Positions 7,429-16,488 of a stretch of DNA of 64,000 bases are shown here, one piece after another. The notes under the pieces were generated by a model that did not search any database, was not told the origin of the DNA, and saw nothing but the letters and a program-made list of their open reading frames with translations. Made by a program: the position numbers and the translations under genes. Position 1 is the first letter of the stretch. Each line of letters opens with the position of its first letter. Source of the stretch: an uncultured Prevotella sp. (GTDB lineage Bacteria; Bacteroidota; Bacteroidia; Bacteroidales; Bacteroidaceae); assembly GCA_900315635.1 (NCBI GenBank), contig OMZV01000004.1:1-64000 (forward strand), given 5' to 3'.

Positions 7429-9573
7429 ATGACAAACATGAAACGATTACCAACTTTTCTCATTTTCTTGGTTCTAAATTTAGTTTTTGCAGAATTGACA
7501 AATGCGCAAGATTCCGCCAAACTTCCTGTAATAGGAGTGTGGCAATGGGACCAACAACACATCGAAGCCAATAATACAAAGGACTATGAACAGCTTATCG
7601 ACTCGGTAAGTACCAAGTCACCTTATGACATGCTTGTCATTTTCCTAAGGTTCCCCGATTATGAGGTAACATCGGTAAACGTAATAAAAAAAATGAAGTC
7701 GCTTAGCGCCTATTCCGAGAAAAAAGGCATAGGGCTCGTTCCTGACTTAGATATTCGAAACGCACGGCACGCATTTATCAAGAAACATCCCGAAGCATTG
7801 CAGGAAATGTTACGAATGAAAGAAGTCCAAGCAGGTACGCACCAGGTTATTCTTGAGCCGATATTGATGCGCGACCACTACTCTAGCGGCAACATTCTAC
7901 CTTATTTTTCACACCAAAGCATACTCCACCGCGTTATTACCTACACCAAAGATAACGATTCAATAGTACCGTCAAGCGTCCGTGACATTACCTCAGAATG
8001 TTCAATAGCAAAGTCATCAGCTGACACTCTTGCCATTAACATACCCAATATAGCCACCGGAACTTATGCAATGGTTATCGGAGGTTTCAAACACGACTAC
8101 CCCGACATTTTCTCACCATGTCTATTATCTTTCCAGCGAAGCATTATGCAATCGTACAAGGGGTTCAAGATTGCAGGAGCATGCAAGGACGAATGGGGAT
8201 TTCCACCATATTTTCCTCGTTATTTCCGAACAGGTTACATAGATTATTGGTATTCCGAAAGTATGGCGTCAGCATACTATAAGAAATACGGCAGAAAGCT
8301 TATTGCAGACATGTTCCTTATGGGCACGGCTCAGAAAGGCAAGACATCCGAACGTAAAAAAATCATAAACGATTATAACGACCTTATCCGCCAGCGCAAT
8401 GCCGAGATAGAGACCGACTTCTACAATGCGACAAAAGATTATTATGGCAGCAATGCTTTCGTCGCTACACATTCAACATGGTGGCCTTACCCCGACAAAA
8501 TTGAGATGCGCAAGAATGGTCTGGACTGGTGGGAAGCACGCCGCGACATAGCTCAAAGCGACGAGGTTGTTCCTTTCGCTGTTCGTACATCACTTGCAAA
8601 GAAATGGGGCTCTAAGGTGTGGTACAACCAGTATTACAAGAACGATCTCCACATGCAATTATGGAGTTCGGCACTTGCCGGTGGCAGAATAGACTATCTC
8701 GACTTTACACAACTTGCTGGCAAAAAACTAAATGAAGCCGAAAAGAAAATTCATTTACTGAATTTCGCAACTACAGCCCCCCTCGATTGCCGTGTGGCAG
8801 TGGTTTTTGGTTACCATACTGCTACGAACTGGGCATCGAAAGGATATGATGACACAGGCATGGCTGTGGCAGATGCCTTATGGAGCTCTGGTTATGCAGC
8901 CGACCTCATACCGTCCTACGAAATAGAGAACGGTAGCCTCAAAATAACCGCCAATGGCAAAGTTCAGTACGGGAAACAGCTGTACGATGCCGTGGTTTAC
9001 TATCATCCGGATGGTGAGATCCCATCCGTCCGCAACTTCTTTGCCTCCGCCAGTGGAACTAAAATATTTACCACCGAAGGCGAACTAGCAGACAACAATA
9101 TGCTCATTCAACATGTATTGAACTACATGCATAACCACAGCATGCAGACCATAACACCTTGTTCGGGCATACTTGATAATTCATGGTTCGGACTTCGCGA
9201 CTTCAATCACATATCTGTAATGCCAGGTCTCGACGGCATGAGCCGCATGATGGACGGTGGAATTCTCAAAATTGCTGCTGTCAACGATGTGAGCGGCGAT
9301 AATATCGGCAATTTCACAGTCGACGGAAAGCAAGTATCCGTAGATGCTAAGGGACTCGTTTACGTCCGTTTCGACAGCAAAGGGAATCTTGTTTCTATGG
9401 CAGCTGGCGACATGAAGAACTTTAAAGCCGGAGGATTAGCATTAACACTACCCTACCGGATGAATATCGCTCTCCGAAAAAATACCACAGGTCAGTGGGA
9501 AGGTGAAATCCAAACGAACTCCATTCCTGATGAATTAAAAGCGATAACGAACAAATGGGAAACCGTAAAATAA
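7429..9573 (+). CDS. Exported hydrolase-like protein of unrecognised family
   Basis: I do not recognise the exact family. The protein has 714 residues with a signal peptide (about residues 1-27, ending ELTNAQ). The first 470 residues read like an alpha/beta-barrel hydrolase, with GVWQWDQQHIEAN, a long central domain and ACKDEWGFPPYFPRYF, where E255 is a plausible catalytic acid. Residues from about 450 (CRVAVVFGYHTATNW and VADALWSSGYAADLIPSYEI) resemble the trimerisation or amidotransferase-like domain of GH42-type enzymes. A small beta domain ends the chain. It lies 91 bp after susD and 11 bp before the GH43 gene, so a role in degrading the locus's glycan is likely. ATG 7438 is an alternative start. 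Confidence 0.6.
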   Translation: MTNMKRLPTFLIFLVLNLVFAELTNAQDSAKLPVIGVWQWDQQHIEANNTKDYEQLIDSVSTKSPYDMLVIFLRFPDYEVTSVNVIKKMKSLSAYSEKKGIGLVPDLDIRNARHAFIKKHPEALQEMLRMKEVQAGTHQVILEPILMRDHYSSGNILPYFSHQSILHRVITYTKDNDSIVPSSVRDITSECSIAKSSADTLAINIPNIATGTYAMVIGGFKHDYPDIFSPCLLSFQRSIMQSYKGFKIAGACKDEWGFPPYFPRYFRTGYIDYWYSESMASAYYKKYGRKLIADMFLMGTAQKGKTSERKKIINDYNDLIRQRNAEIETDFYNATKDYYGSNAFVATHSTWWPYPDKIEMRKNGLDWWEARRDIAQSDEVVPFAVRTSLAKKWGSKVWYNQYYKNDLHMQLWSSALAGGRIDYLDFTQLAGKKLNEAEKKIHLLNFATTAPLDCRVAVVFGYHTATNWASKGYDDTGMAVADALWSSGYAADLIPSYEIENGSLKITANGKVQYGKQLYDAVVYYHPDGEIPSVRNFFASASGTKIFTTEGELADNNMLIQHVLNYMHNHSMQTITPCSGILDNSWFGLRDFNHISVMPGLDGMSRMMDGGILKIAAVNDVSGDNIGNFTVDGKQVSVDAKGLVYVRFDSKGNLVSMAAGDMKNFKAGGLALTLPYRMNIALRKNTTGQWEGEIQTNSIPDELKAITNKWETVK

Positions 9574-9584
9574 CATCAGAAATT

Positions 9585-11105
9585 ATGAAAACACTCAATA
9601 AACTCTTTACAGCCATTATCCTTCTGCTTGGCTTTACCACGGCAACGGCGCAGAAGCTCAATTTCGGCGACCAGGGCGACGGCACCTACAAGAACCCTAT
9701 CCTGCCTGCCGATTATTCTGACCCGGATGTCATCCGTGTCGGTAGCCATTACTACATGGTGGCAAGCGATTTCCATTTCATCGGCATGCAAGTACTAGAA
9801 TCCGAAGACTTAGTCAACTGGCGGCTCATCAGCCAGATATACGACAAATTTGATCTACCGGGATGGGAAGGCAACAACCACTATGGCGGAGGCTCTTGGG
9901 CACCAAGCATACGGTTTCACGACGGCAAGTTCTGGGTTTACTTCTGCACCATTGACGACGGATTGATGATGAGCAATGCCACCGATCCACACGGTCCTTG
10001 GACTCCGCTTTACTGCGTTAAGAAGATTCCGAAATGGGAAGACCCATGTCCGTTCTGGGACGACGACGGCCAGGCTTATCTCGGGCACAGCGTACATCGA
10101 GCCGGTCCTATCATAATACACAAAATGTCAGCCGACGGAAAAGAACTTCTTGACACTGGCGTTACGGTATACCGGGGACCCGTTGCGGAAGGCACAAAGA
10201 TAATGAAACGTAACGGTTGGTACTATCTTATAATACCTGAAGGCGGCGTTGGACAAGGCTGGCAGACTTGTCTCCGCTCACGCAGCATCTACGGACCTTA
10301 TGAGCGCCGTATCGTTCTTGAGCAAGGGTCGACCAATGTCAATGGACCTCATCAGGGCGGGCTGGTTGACAGTCCCGACGGCAAATGGTGGTTTATACAC
10401 TTCCAAGAGACAAATCCACTAGGACGGATAGTACATCTTGAACCTGCCGAATGGGATGACGACTGGCTGAAGATTGGCGTCGACAAGGACGGCAACGGTA
10501 TTGGCGAGCCTGTCGATGTCTGGCAAAAGCCAAATAACCTGTCGAATCCTATACTGCCGGCCACATCGGATGAATTCAACACAACACTCGGACTGCAATG
10601 GCAATGGAACCACAACCCGCACAATGACTATTGGAGTCTGACCGAGAACAAAGGATTCCTGACCATTAAAGCAGAGCCAGCAGATGACTTGAAGTCAGCC
10701 CACAACATGCTCACACAGAAGATTATGGGCTACAAAAGCACAGCAACAACTACCGTAGATGCTACAAACATTGGCAACGCCTATGCCGGGTTACTCTGCA
10801 TTGGCAAAGAGTTCCGGGGCATTGGAATTTGTCGTGGCGGCATATACGTTGAGGAAAACGGACAACGGCGCATTGTTCAGGCGGGACAGTTTAAGAAAGT
10901 CCGTTTCCGCCTGAATATCGACACTAATGCCAATGCGTTCCGTCTTGCATACAACACCAATAACGACGAAAGCCGATGGACTTATGTCGGCGAGGCTTTC
11001 CCGATGAAGAACGGCTACTGGAAGGGCGTAAGAACCGGTGTATACTGCTATGGCAATGATGGCAAGGGACTATTCGATTACTTCCACTACGACATTGAAA
11101 AATAA
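9585..11105 (+). CDS. GH43 family glycosidase (beta-xylosidase / arabinofuranosidase type)
   Basis: This 506-residue exported enzyme would remove terminal xylose or arabinose from plant polysaccharides. A signal peptide (residues 1-22, ending TTATAQ) is followed by the five-bladed GH43 propeller. NPILPADYSDPDVIRVGSHY contains the expected general base D46, WEDPCPFWDDDGQAYLGHS supplies the middle aspartate, and VAEGTKIMK supplies the general acid E202. The C-terminal part, from NPILPATSDEFN, is a concanavalin-like beta-sandwich as in xylosidase-type members. ATG 9585 was chosen over ATG 9555 because it starts directly at the signal peptide and does not overlap the upstream gene. It sits 11 bp after that gene and 52 bp before GH28. 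Confidence 0.88.
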   Translation: MKTLNKLFTAIILLLGFTTATAQKLNFGDQGDGTYKNPILPADYSDPDVIRVGSHYYMVASDFHFIGMQVLESEDLVNWRLISQIYDKFDLPGWEGNNHYGGGSWAPSIRFHDGKFWVYFCTIDDGLMMSNATDPHGPWTPLYCVKKIPKWEDPCPFWDDDGQAYLGHSVHRAGPIIIHKMSADGKELLDTGVTVYRGPVAEGTKIMKRNGWYYLIIPEGGVGQGWQTCLRSRSIYGPYERRIVLEQGSTNVNGPHQGGLVDSPDGKWWFIHFQETNPLGRIVHLEPAEWDDDWLKIGVDKDGNGIGEPVDVWQKPNNLSNPILPATSDEFNTTLGLQWQWNHNPHNDYWSLTENKGFLTIKAEPADDLKSAHNMLTQKIMGYKSTATTTVDATNIGNAYAGLLCIGKEFRGIGICRGGIYVEENGQRRIVQAGQFKKVRFRLNIDTNANAFRLAYNTNNDESRWTYVGEAFPMKNGYWKGVRTGVYCYGNDGKGLFDYFHYDIEK

Positions 11106-11157
11106 ATATGAAAAACGCTTTTAAAAGGCACATCACGAAACTAAAAGATCTAACAAT

Positions 11158-12501
11158 ATGAACAACAGAAAACTATTGTCAGCTGTCGCAGCGCTGCTAA
11201 TCTCGACAACAATGCTGCAAGCCAAGGACTACATTATAACCGAATACGGAGCCGCCAACGACACCACCAAGCTCAGCACCGAGGCGATACAGCATGCCAT
11301 CGACGACTGCTCGAAAGCCGGAGGCGGACGGGTTGTTGTCCCTACAGGCAACTACAAAACCGGAACAATTATCCTGAAGAGCCACGTCGAGCTCTATCTC
11401 GAGCATGGGGCAACACTCTTTGGCAGCACACAACTGAAAGACTACAAGAGGCTTAAGCCCAACTATCTGTCACTTCGCACGCAAACCGAGACTATACAAC
11501 TCATCTATGCTGCCGAAGCCGACGACATAGCGATAACAGGAAGTGGAACCATTGACGGGCGTGGCAAGGGGTTTGCCAAGCTATCATGGAACGATGAAGG
11601 CATTACCCGCCCGCACCTGCTCCGTTTCATCGACTGCCGTGACGTAACCGTCGAGGGCATAACACTGCGCAACTCGGGTTGCTGGATGCAGCACTATCTT
11701 GCCTGTGACCGCGTGAAGATTCACGGAATAAAGATTTTCAACCGCAATAACTACAACAACGATGCCCTCGACCTCGATGGATGCCACGACGTTGTAGTCT
11801 CCGACATCATTGCCGACAGCGACGACGACGGTATAACTCTCAAGAGCACATCGCCACGGATGTGCGAGAACATAAACATCACAAACTGCGTGGTGAGCAG
11901 CCATTGCAACGCCATAAAGCTCGGAACCGAAACCAACGGCGGATTCCGCAACATCAACATCCACGGAATGGTCGTCAAGCCGAGTGCTGACCAGAGCAGC
12001 CAGTACTTCGGGAAGAAGCGTGGTATATGTGGCATTGCGCTGGAGATTGTCGACGGCGGTACACTTGAAAACGTCAACGTAAGCGACATAACTATAACCG
12101 GAACAGAATCGCCTATATTCGTCCGCCTTGCCAACCGTGCCCGCGGTTACTACGAAGGACAGGTCATAGACAGTATAGGCAAGCTCCGCGACGTCTCGCT
12201 GTCGAACATCCGCATTACCGACGCAGGCTCCTACGGTTGTTCAATAACCGGTCTGCCGGGTCATCCTGTCGAGAACATCACGCTCGACAACATCCTCCTG
12301 AGCCATGAAGGCGGCGGAAAGAACTGCCCTGTTCCTACCGACGAGAAGGAAAAGGAATATCCCGAGGCAACAATGTGGGGACCATTCCCTGCCAAAGGAT
12401 TCTTCGTTCACCACGCCCGCAACATCAAGTTCAACAATGTCGAGATACGCACCACATCACCGGATGAGCGTCCAGATTACGTGAAAGCAGATGTAGAATA
12501 A
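11158..12501 (+). CDS. GH28 polygalacturonase-like glycoside hydrolase
   Basis: This 447-residue exported parallel beta-helix protein is of the GH28 family, which hydrolyses galacturonic-acid linkages in pectins. The signal peptide covers residues 1-22. The three catalytic aspartates fall in the NNDALDLDG segment (D202, D205, D207) and DSDDDGITLKS (D222-D224). The substrate-binding histidine motif is SSHCNAIKLGTET, with H249 and K254. The N-terminal YIITEYGAANDTTKLSTEAI is a standard family start. It is the last gene of the locus. With a GH43 partner, pectin side-chain or xylogalacturonan-type substrates are plausible, but the exact substrate cannot be read from sequence. Confidence 0.9.
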   Translation: MNNRKLLSAVAALLISTTMLQAKDYIITEYGAANDTTKLSTEAIQHAIDDCSKAGGGRVVVPTGNYKTGTIILKSHVELYLEHGATLFGSTQLKDYKRLKPNYLSLRTQTETIQLIYAAEADDIAITGSGTIDGRGKGFAKLSWNDEGITRPHLLRFIDCRDVTVEGITLRNSGCWMQHYLACDRVKIHGIKIFNRNNYNNDALDLDGCHDVVVSDIIADSDDDGITLKSTSPRMCENINITNCVVSSHCNAIKLGTETNGGFRNINIHGMVVKPSADQSSQYFGKKRGICGIALEIVDGGTLENVNVSDITITGTESPIFVRLANRARGYYEGQVIDSIGKLRDVSLSNIRITDAGSYGCSITGLPGHPVENITLDNILLSHEGGGKNCPVPTDEKEKEYPEATMWGPFPAKGFFVHHARNIKFNNVEIRTTSPDERPDYVKADVE

Positions 12502-12559
12502 CTTATTGTAAAAATAGATTTAAAAGGCGAATCTATGCGTCAGAAGAGAAGAAAATAAT

Positions 12560-12567
12560 TATCTTTG
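12560..12567 (+). promoter_or_regulatory. TAnnTTTG promoter element for the small winged-helix gene
   Basis: TATCTTTG matches the Bacteroidetes -7 consensus and lies 41 bp before the start codon at 12609. A clear upstream TTG box was not found. Confidence 0.5.
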
Positions 12568-12608
12568 CAACCGCAAACAAGATTATAAACTATAAAAACA
12601 ACACGACT

Positions 12609-12782
12609 ATGAAAGAACAAGTATTACAGGCAATGCGTGAGGCTGGCAAGCCGGTTTCTGCAGGTGAGGTAACAAAGGCTCTTGGAGCAGACCGCAAGGA
12701 AGTTGACAAGGCTTTCGCTCAACTCAAGAAGGAGGGTGCTATCGTTTCTCCGGTTCGCTGCAAATGGGCTCCGGCTGAGTAA
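12609..12782 (+). CDS. 57-residue winged-helix DNA-binding protein
   Basis: This short ORF encodes 57 residues that read as a minimal helix-turn-helix: MKEQVLQAMREAGKPVSAGE is helix 1 and the turn, VTKALGADRKEVDKAFAQLK is the recognition segment, and EGAIVSPVRCKWAPAE is the wing. It looks like the MarR-like small regulators common in Bacteroidales. It has its own TAnnTTTG element and a strong terminator immediately downstream, so it is a monocistronic gene, and the strong signals suggest high expression. Its target is unknown, and it could also be a nucleoid-type protein. Confidence 0.75.
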   Translation: MKEQVLQAMREAGKPVSAGEVTKALGADRKEVDKAFAQLKKEGAIVSPVRCKWAPAE

Positions 12783-12794
12783 GAAGAGATTTTT

Positions 12795-12845
12795 AAAGTC
12801 CCCGCCAGCCTCCTGATTATAGAAGGTCTGGCGGGGACTTTTGCG
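12795..12845 (+). terminator. Strong hairpin terminator after the winged-helix gene
   Basis: AAAGTCCCCGCCAG at 12795-12808 pairs perfectly with CTGGCGGGGACTTT at 12828-12841, giving a 14-bp GC-rich stem with a 19-base loop and a short T run (12839-12842). It lies between convergent genes and can terminate both. Confidence 0.88.
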
Positions 12846-12866
12846 TTTATATTTGATGTTATTCTG

Positions 12867-15410
12867 TTAGAACGACATCATGAAATTGAATCGGATACCC
12901 CACTCGTCGGCTTTAGGAAGATCGGTGTAAGTCAGACGGCGGACATACTCAACACCAAAGAACTTGAAGATGTTGTGGATACCGACAATGGCTTCCCAGT
13001 AAGGCTGATTCGACATAACATGCGACTCCTCCGGGAACTGGAACAATACCGGGTCATTAGGGTTCTTGAACGGATTGTTCTTATCAGTAAGATGTCCCCA
13101 CATTCCCTTGATTCCGATGAACTCACGCCACTTCAGTTTCTTGATGAGCGGTATGCGGTTGAACAGCTTTCCGTTGAGATCCCAGAGGGCACTCCAGTAA
13201 ACATAGCGGTCGTTGAGGAACTCCATGTTACGCATGAGGTTGAATGTCTCATCATTGACATCATTGAAATAGGTAAGGCTAACCGGCGGCATACAGAGCA
13301 ACGGGAACGGAACCTTGTTCCACTGGGCACGTCCGATGACATGCAGGTTGATGTAGCCCCATGAGCCAAGCCACTGGCGCTTGTAGAGTTTCACCTCAGT
13401 AACATTCGAGTTATAGTCGCCACCGAGGAAGCCCTTGACACCCATAGTGTGGGTAATGTCGAACTCAGGAGCGTCGAGGTTTACCGGATAACGGCGCTGC
13501 TTGGTATTGATGTACGTCTGGTTTGGACAATAGCCAAGGGTAGCGCTGAGCTCCGAAGTATGGATCCTGCTTATCTCCGGATAAACGCCGTCAGCATTAG
13601 GAGTTGCCGTTACCGGGATGAAATGCAGATCGCCGGTCGGGCGGTCATTCTCAATATTGATGGAAGCCGTGTAGTTGAGTCCCCACTCCGTCTCATACTT
13701 GAACTCCAGTTTATGGCTGGAATAGTAGTACATCTGCCTTACGCTCTGCGTGCGGAATGACTCAAAGACATTATCCTTATTGTTGGTAAGGTACTTGTCG
13801 GCAGGCGACATCAGGTCGTAAGTGTCATAGAGAGTGAGCGAACGGATAGGGAATTCGAACGGCGAGTTCTCCTTCTTGTTGAACGACCATGTCAGCTCAG
13901 TTCCATAATACCACTTATGACTGTCTGTACCGTAGGCTCCGAATCCCTTAAGGAAGAAGTGCGGATTGAGCGCAGCCATTGTCCTGCCACTCAGGCGGAG
14001 ACGGTAGCCATCGACAAAGTTGTGTGAAATGATTGTATTCACAGGTCCGATGTCGAACTTACTGCGGTTTCCCGGCTTGCTGGTCTCAACAAAGTTCTCG
14101 GCGAACATCTTCAAGATGAGCTGGGCCCAACCGAAGTTCTTGCTCTTGGTCAGACGATAGACGAAGTAGTCCATATTGCTCTCACCACGAGTGAGCGGCA
14201 TTGTTCGGGTCGCGTCCCAGTACTCGTCACTGCGGATTCGAGCGCTAGGCTGTTCCTTTGTAGGCGCCTTGCCCTTCAGTAGGCGTGGCGGATTGTCATT
14301 GACAAATGAGAAGTTGCCATAAGTAGTCTTACGCGTCACGACCAGTCTAGGGATGAGCGCGATGAGCTTCATGTCGGCAGTCATCTCGTCACGGTCGAGC
14401 ACCCATGAGCCGTTAGGCAACTTCGAGAACGACTGGGTGACAGTCATGTTGTCGACGAAGTTGACATCGCTCTTCTTAGGCAACACCAGTTCACAATACT
14501 TCACCTGAACGGCTGTATCCTTGGTGATATAGAGCTGACCCTTGAAACCGAAGTCCTGCTGGTTAGCCGGGTAGAAAAGTACCTGATAGCAGGAGTCACC
14601 CTTATAGACGACAGAGTCCTGAATGAAGAAATGATAGAACGAGATAGCCGTCCTGCCGATAGGGCTTGGGAACGGATACTGCATCAGACGGATGTAATCG
14701 TCATAGATGTTCACGTCCTGGAAGACCTCTTTCAGCATGGTGTTGACCATCTCTCCGGTCTGGAATATCTTGTTTACACCGGCACTGCGCTGTCCGTCGA
14801 GCACATCGAGTTCACGACGCGGCGACTTGCGGAAGATATGTTTCGTGACGGTCTCGTCGACAGTAAGCGGCAGGATGAGCTTCGTTGTGTCGATAGGCGA
14901 AGTCTCAACATGGTCGAGATACCACGGCTTACGCTTATGCTTCAGGGTATCGATATTGTCCTGTGAGAGGGTAATCTTCTGATACTTAGTGAATTCATAG
15001 TATGGCAGAAGATGCAGGTCGGTCTGCTTCTTGTGCTCTATAACACGCCGCATAAGGGCAACGGCAGGGTTGTCCTTACGGCGGTAACGGCGGCGTTTGC
15101 CCTTGACCGTTACAGAGGCGAGACTAGTCTCATTCGACGTTAAGCTCACTTCGAAATAATCGTCCGACGGAAGTTCTATCGTCCGCTTCTCATATCCGAC
15201 ACTGCTTATGGTTATGTGCTTGCCGGGATTCTTAGGCAGGACGAAATTACCGTCTTCATCGCAACTGATGTTCAGTTTCCTCTCCACGAGGTGAATATTG
15301 GCGTAAGGTATACCAAGACCGTCGTCTTTATCGGTAACCTTGCCTTTAGTCTGCGCCAATGCAGGCATCAAGGCTGTCATGAACATCAGTAGAAGTAAAA
15401 TTTTCTTCAT
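12867..15410 (-). CDS. DUF5686 outer-membrane protein with carboxypeptidase-like domain
   Basis: This 847-residue protein has a signal peptide (residues 1-19, ending MPALAQ), a carboxypeptidase regulatory-like domain (TKGKVTDKDDGLGIPYANIH to VSLTSNETSLASVTVKGK), the linker KRRRYRRKDNPAVALMRRVI typical of DUF5686 proteins, and a long C-terminal barrel ending GIRFNFMMSF. Members are found across Bacteroidetes and have no settled function. It follows the CDP-alcohol phosphatidyltransferase by 34 bp on the same strand, so it is probably co-transcribed with the lipid genes. A role in envelope lipid or surface maintenance is only inference. Confidence 0.85.
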   Translation of the reverse strand: MKKILLLLMFMTALMPALAQTKGKVTDKDDGLGIPYANIHLVERKLNISCDEDGNFVLPKNPGKHITISSVGYEKRTIELPSDDYFEVSLTSNETSLASVTVKGKRRRYRRKDNPAVALMRRVIEHKKQTDLHLLPYYEFTKYQKITLSQDNIDTLKHKRKPWYLDHVETSPIDTTKLILPLTVDETVTKHIFRKSPRRELDVLDGQRSAGVNKIFQTGEMVNTMLKEVFQDVNIYDDYIRLMQYPFPSPIGRTAISFYHFFIQDSVVYKGDSCYQVLFYPANQQDFGFKGQLYITKDTAVQVKYCELVLPKKSDVNFVDNMTVTQSFSKLPNGSWVLDRDEMTADMKLIALIPRLVVTRKTTYGNFSFVNDNPPRLLKGKAPTKEQPSARIRSDEYWDATRTMPLTRGESNMDYFVYRLTKSKNFGWAQLILKMFAENFVETSKPGNRSKFDIGPVNTIISHNFVDGYRLRLSGRTMAALNPHFFLKGFGAYGTDSHKWYYGTELTWSFNKKENSPFEFPIRSLTLYDTYDLMSPADKYLTNNKDNVFESFRTQSVRQMYYYSSHKLEFKYETEWGLNYTASINIENDRPTGDLHFIPVTATPNADGVYPEISRIHTSELSATLGYCPNQTYINTKQRRYPVNLDAPEFDITHTMGVKGFLGGDYNSNVTEVKLYKRQWLGSWGYINLHVIGRAQWNKVPFPLLCMPPVSLTYFNDVNDETFNLMRNMEFLNDRYVYWSALWDLNGKLFNRIPLIKKLKWREFIGIKGMWGHLTDKNNPFKNPNDPVLFQFPEESHVMSNQPYWEAIVGIHNIFKFFGVEYVRRLTYTDLPKADEWGIRFNFMMSF

Positions 15411-15444
15411 AAAAGTTATCTGCTGAAAAACAATCTAGATGTGT

Positions 15445-16464
15445 TTATTTGTTATCCTTAATTCTGTTTAGTATGTCCGTACACAAGCTCTCGTGACGGT
15501 AGTTCATATATTTAGCCAGTCCTGACATGATGACGATCTCGAATATAAAGTAAGCCCAAGGCAGGTCGAGAAGGCACATTATGTAAAGAACCGTAGCACG
15601 TGTGTTGAATGTCAGTATGTTAGCCAGTGTCATCAAAGGCAATGAGCGGCGGCGGAATTCCTTCTTGATGTCGTCAGGCACCTTGTCGGGAGAGCCATAT
15701 TTGGCTATCAGGGCATCCTTCATTTCCTGGAAACGAGGAGTCCGGCGCTCCTGCTTAGCCGTGTAGCTGATGTATGTCTTCAGGAAAGCCTTCCACAGGA
15801 AGTTGCCTTTCCATGGTGTTGTGTCATAGATTTTCTGCTGCTGTGCCGATGTGTCGAGCTCACTGCCGGCCTCTCCTTTGACAACGAAGAGGTGAATCTG
15901 GCGGTAGTAGTCAGCCAGAGCGCACTGCCCGCTATGGCAGACAAAGCCTGAGAAGAGGCAAGCCAGGAAGAGTATTCCGGTGAAAATCCAAGTATTTGCA
16001 GGGTTGTCCTCAATGCCCATCCACTGGAATTCTATTGAATGGTGATAATAGAAACGGATGACGAGAGCCAGATAGATAGGGATAAACCACACCTCACTTG
16101 CGGCACCGTCGAGTATTCGTCCGAGCTGAGTCTTATGATTAGTCATTCGGGCAAGCTGTCCGTCGGCACTGTCGAGGAAGTCGGCTACGGCAAGCATAAC
16201 CACAGCCGTGATGTTCATTCCCAGTCCGTAGGTGCCGCAATAGCGGTAGCTGCCACTGGCAAAGAAGATTGCTGACGCCGCACCGATAATCATCGAGAGA
16301 ATCGTTACAGCGTTTGGGGTGAAGTGAATCTTATTGAAGAATACGGCAAACAGATAGCCGATAGGGCGTGTCCACACCTTATCGAGCCATTCCTCGGTAT
16401 CCGATGACTTGAAAGTCGACTGATACTCAGCTACAAAAGAATTCTTATTGTCTTTCCGTTTCAT
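15445..16464 (-). CDS. CDP-alcohol phosphatidyltransferase, probable phosphatidylinositol-phosphate synthase
   Basis: This 339-residue inner-membrane enzyme joins a CDP-lipid to an alcohol phosphate. The family signature is D98-x2-D101-G102-x2-A105-R106-x8-G115-x3-D119, within FLDSADGQLAR and LGRILDG. The last aspartate of the usual motif is replaced: position 123 is serine, followed by E124. Several membrane segments follow. Inositol-phosphate synthase lies upstream on the same strand, so inositol phosphate is the likely acceptor, as in the inositol-lipid cluster of Bacteroides thetaiotaomicron. It starts 24 bp after the flippase-like gene. The substrate assignment rests on context. Confidence 0.82.
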   Translation of the reverse strand: MKRKDNKNSFVAEYQSTFKSSDTEEWLDKVWTRPIGYLFAVFFNKIHFTPNAVTILSMIIGAASAIFFASGSYRYCGTYGLGMNITAVVMLAVADFLDSADGQLARMTNHKTQLGRILDGAASEVWFIPIYLALVIRFYYHHSIEFQWMGIEDNPANTWIFTGILFLACLFSGFVCHSGQCALADYYRQIHLFVVKGEAGSELDTSAQQQKIYDTTPWKGNFLWKAFLKTYISYTAKQERRTPRFQEMKDALIAKYGSPDKVPDDIKKEFRRRSLPLMTLANILTFNTRATVLYIMCLLDLPWAYFIFEIVIMSGLAKYMNYRHESLCTDILNRIKDNK

Positions 16465-16488
16465 TACCTTTTTTTTATATAACTATGT

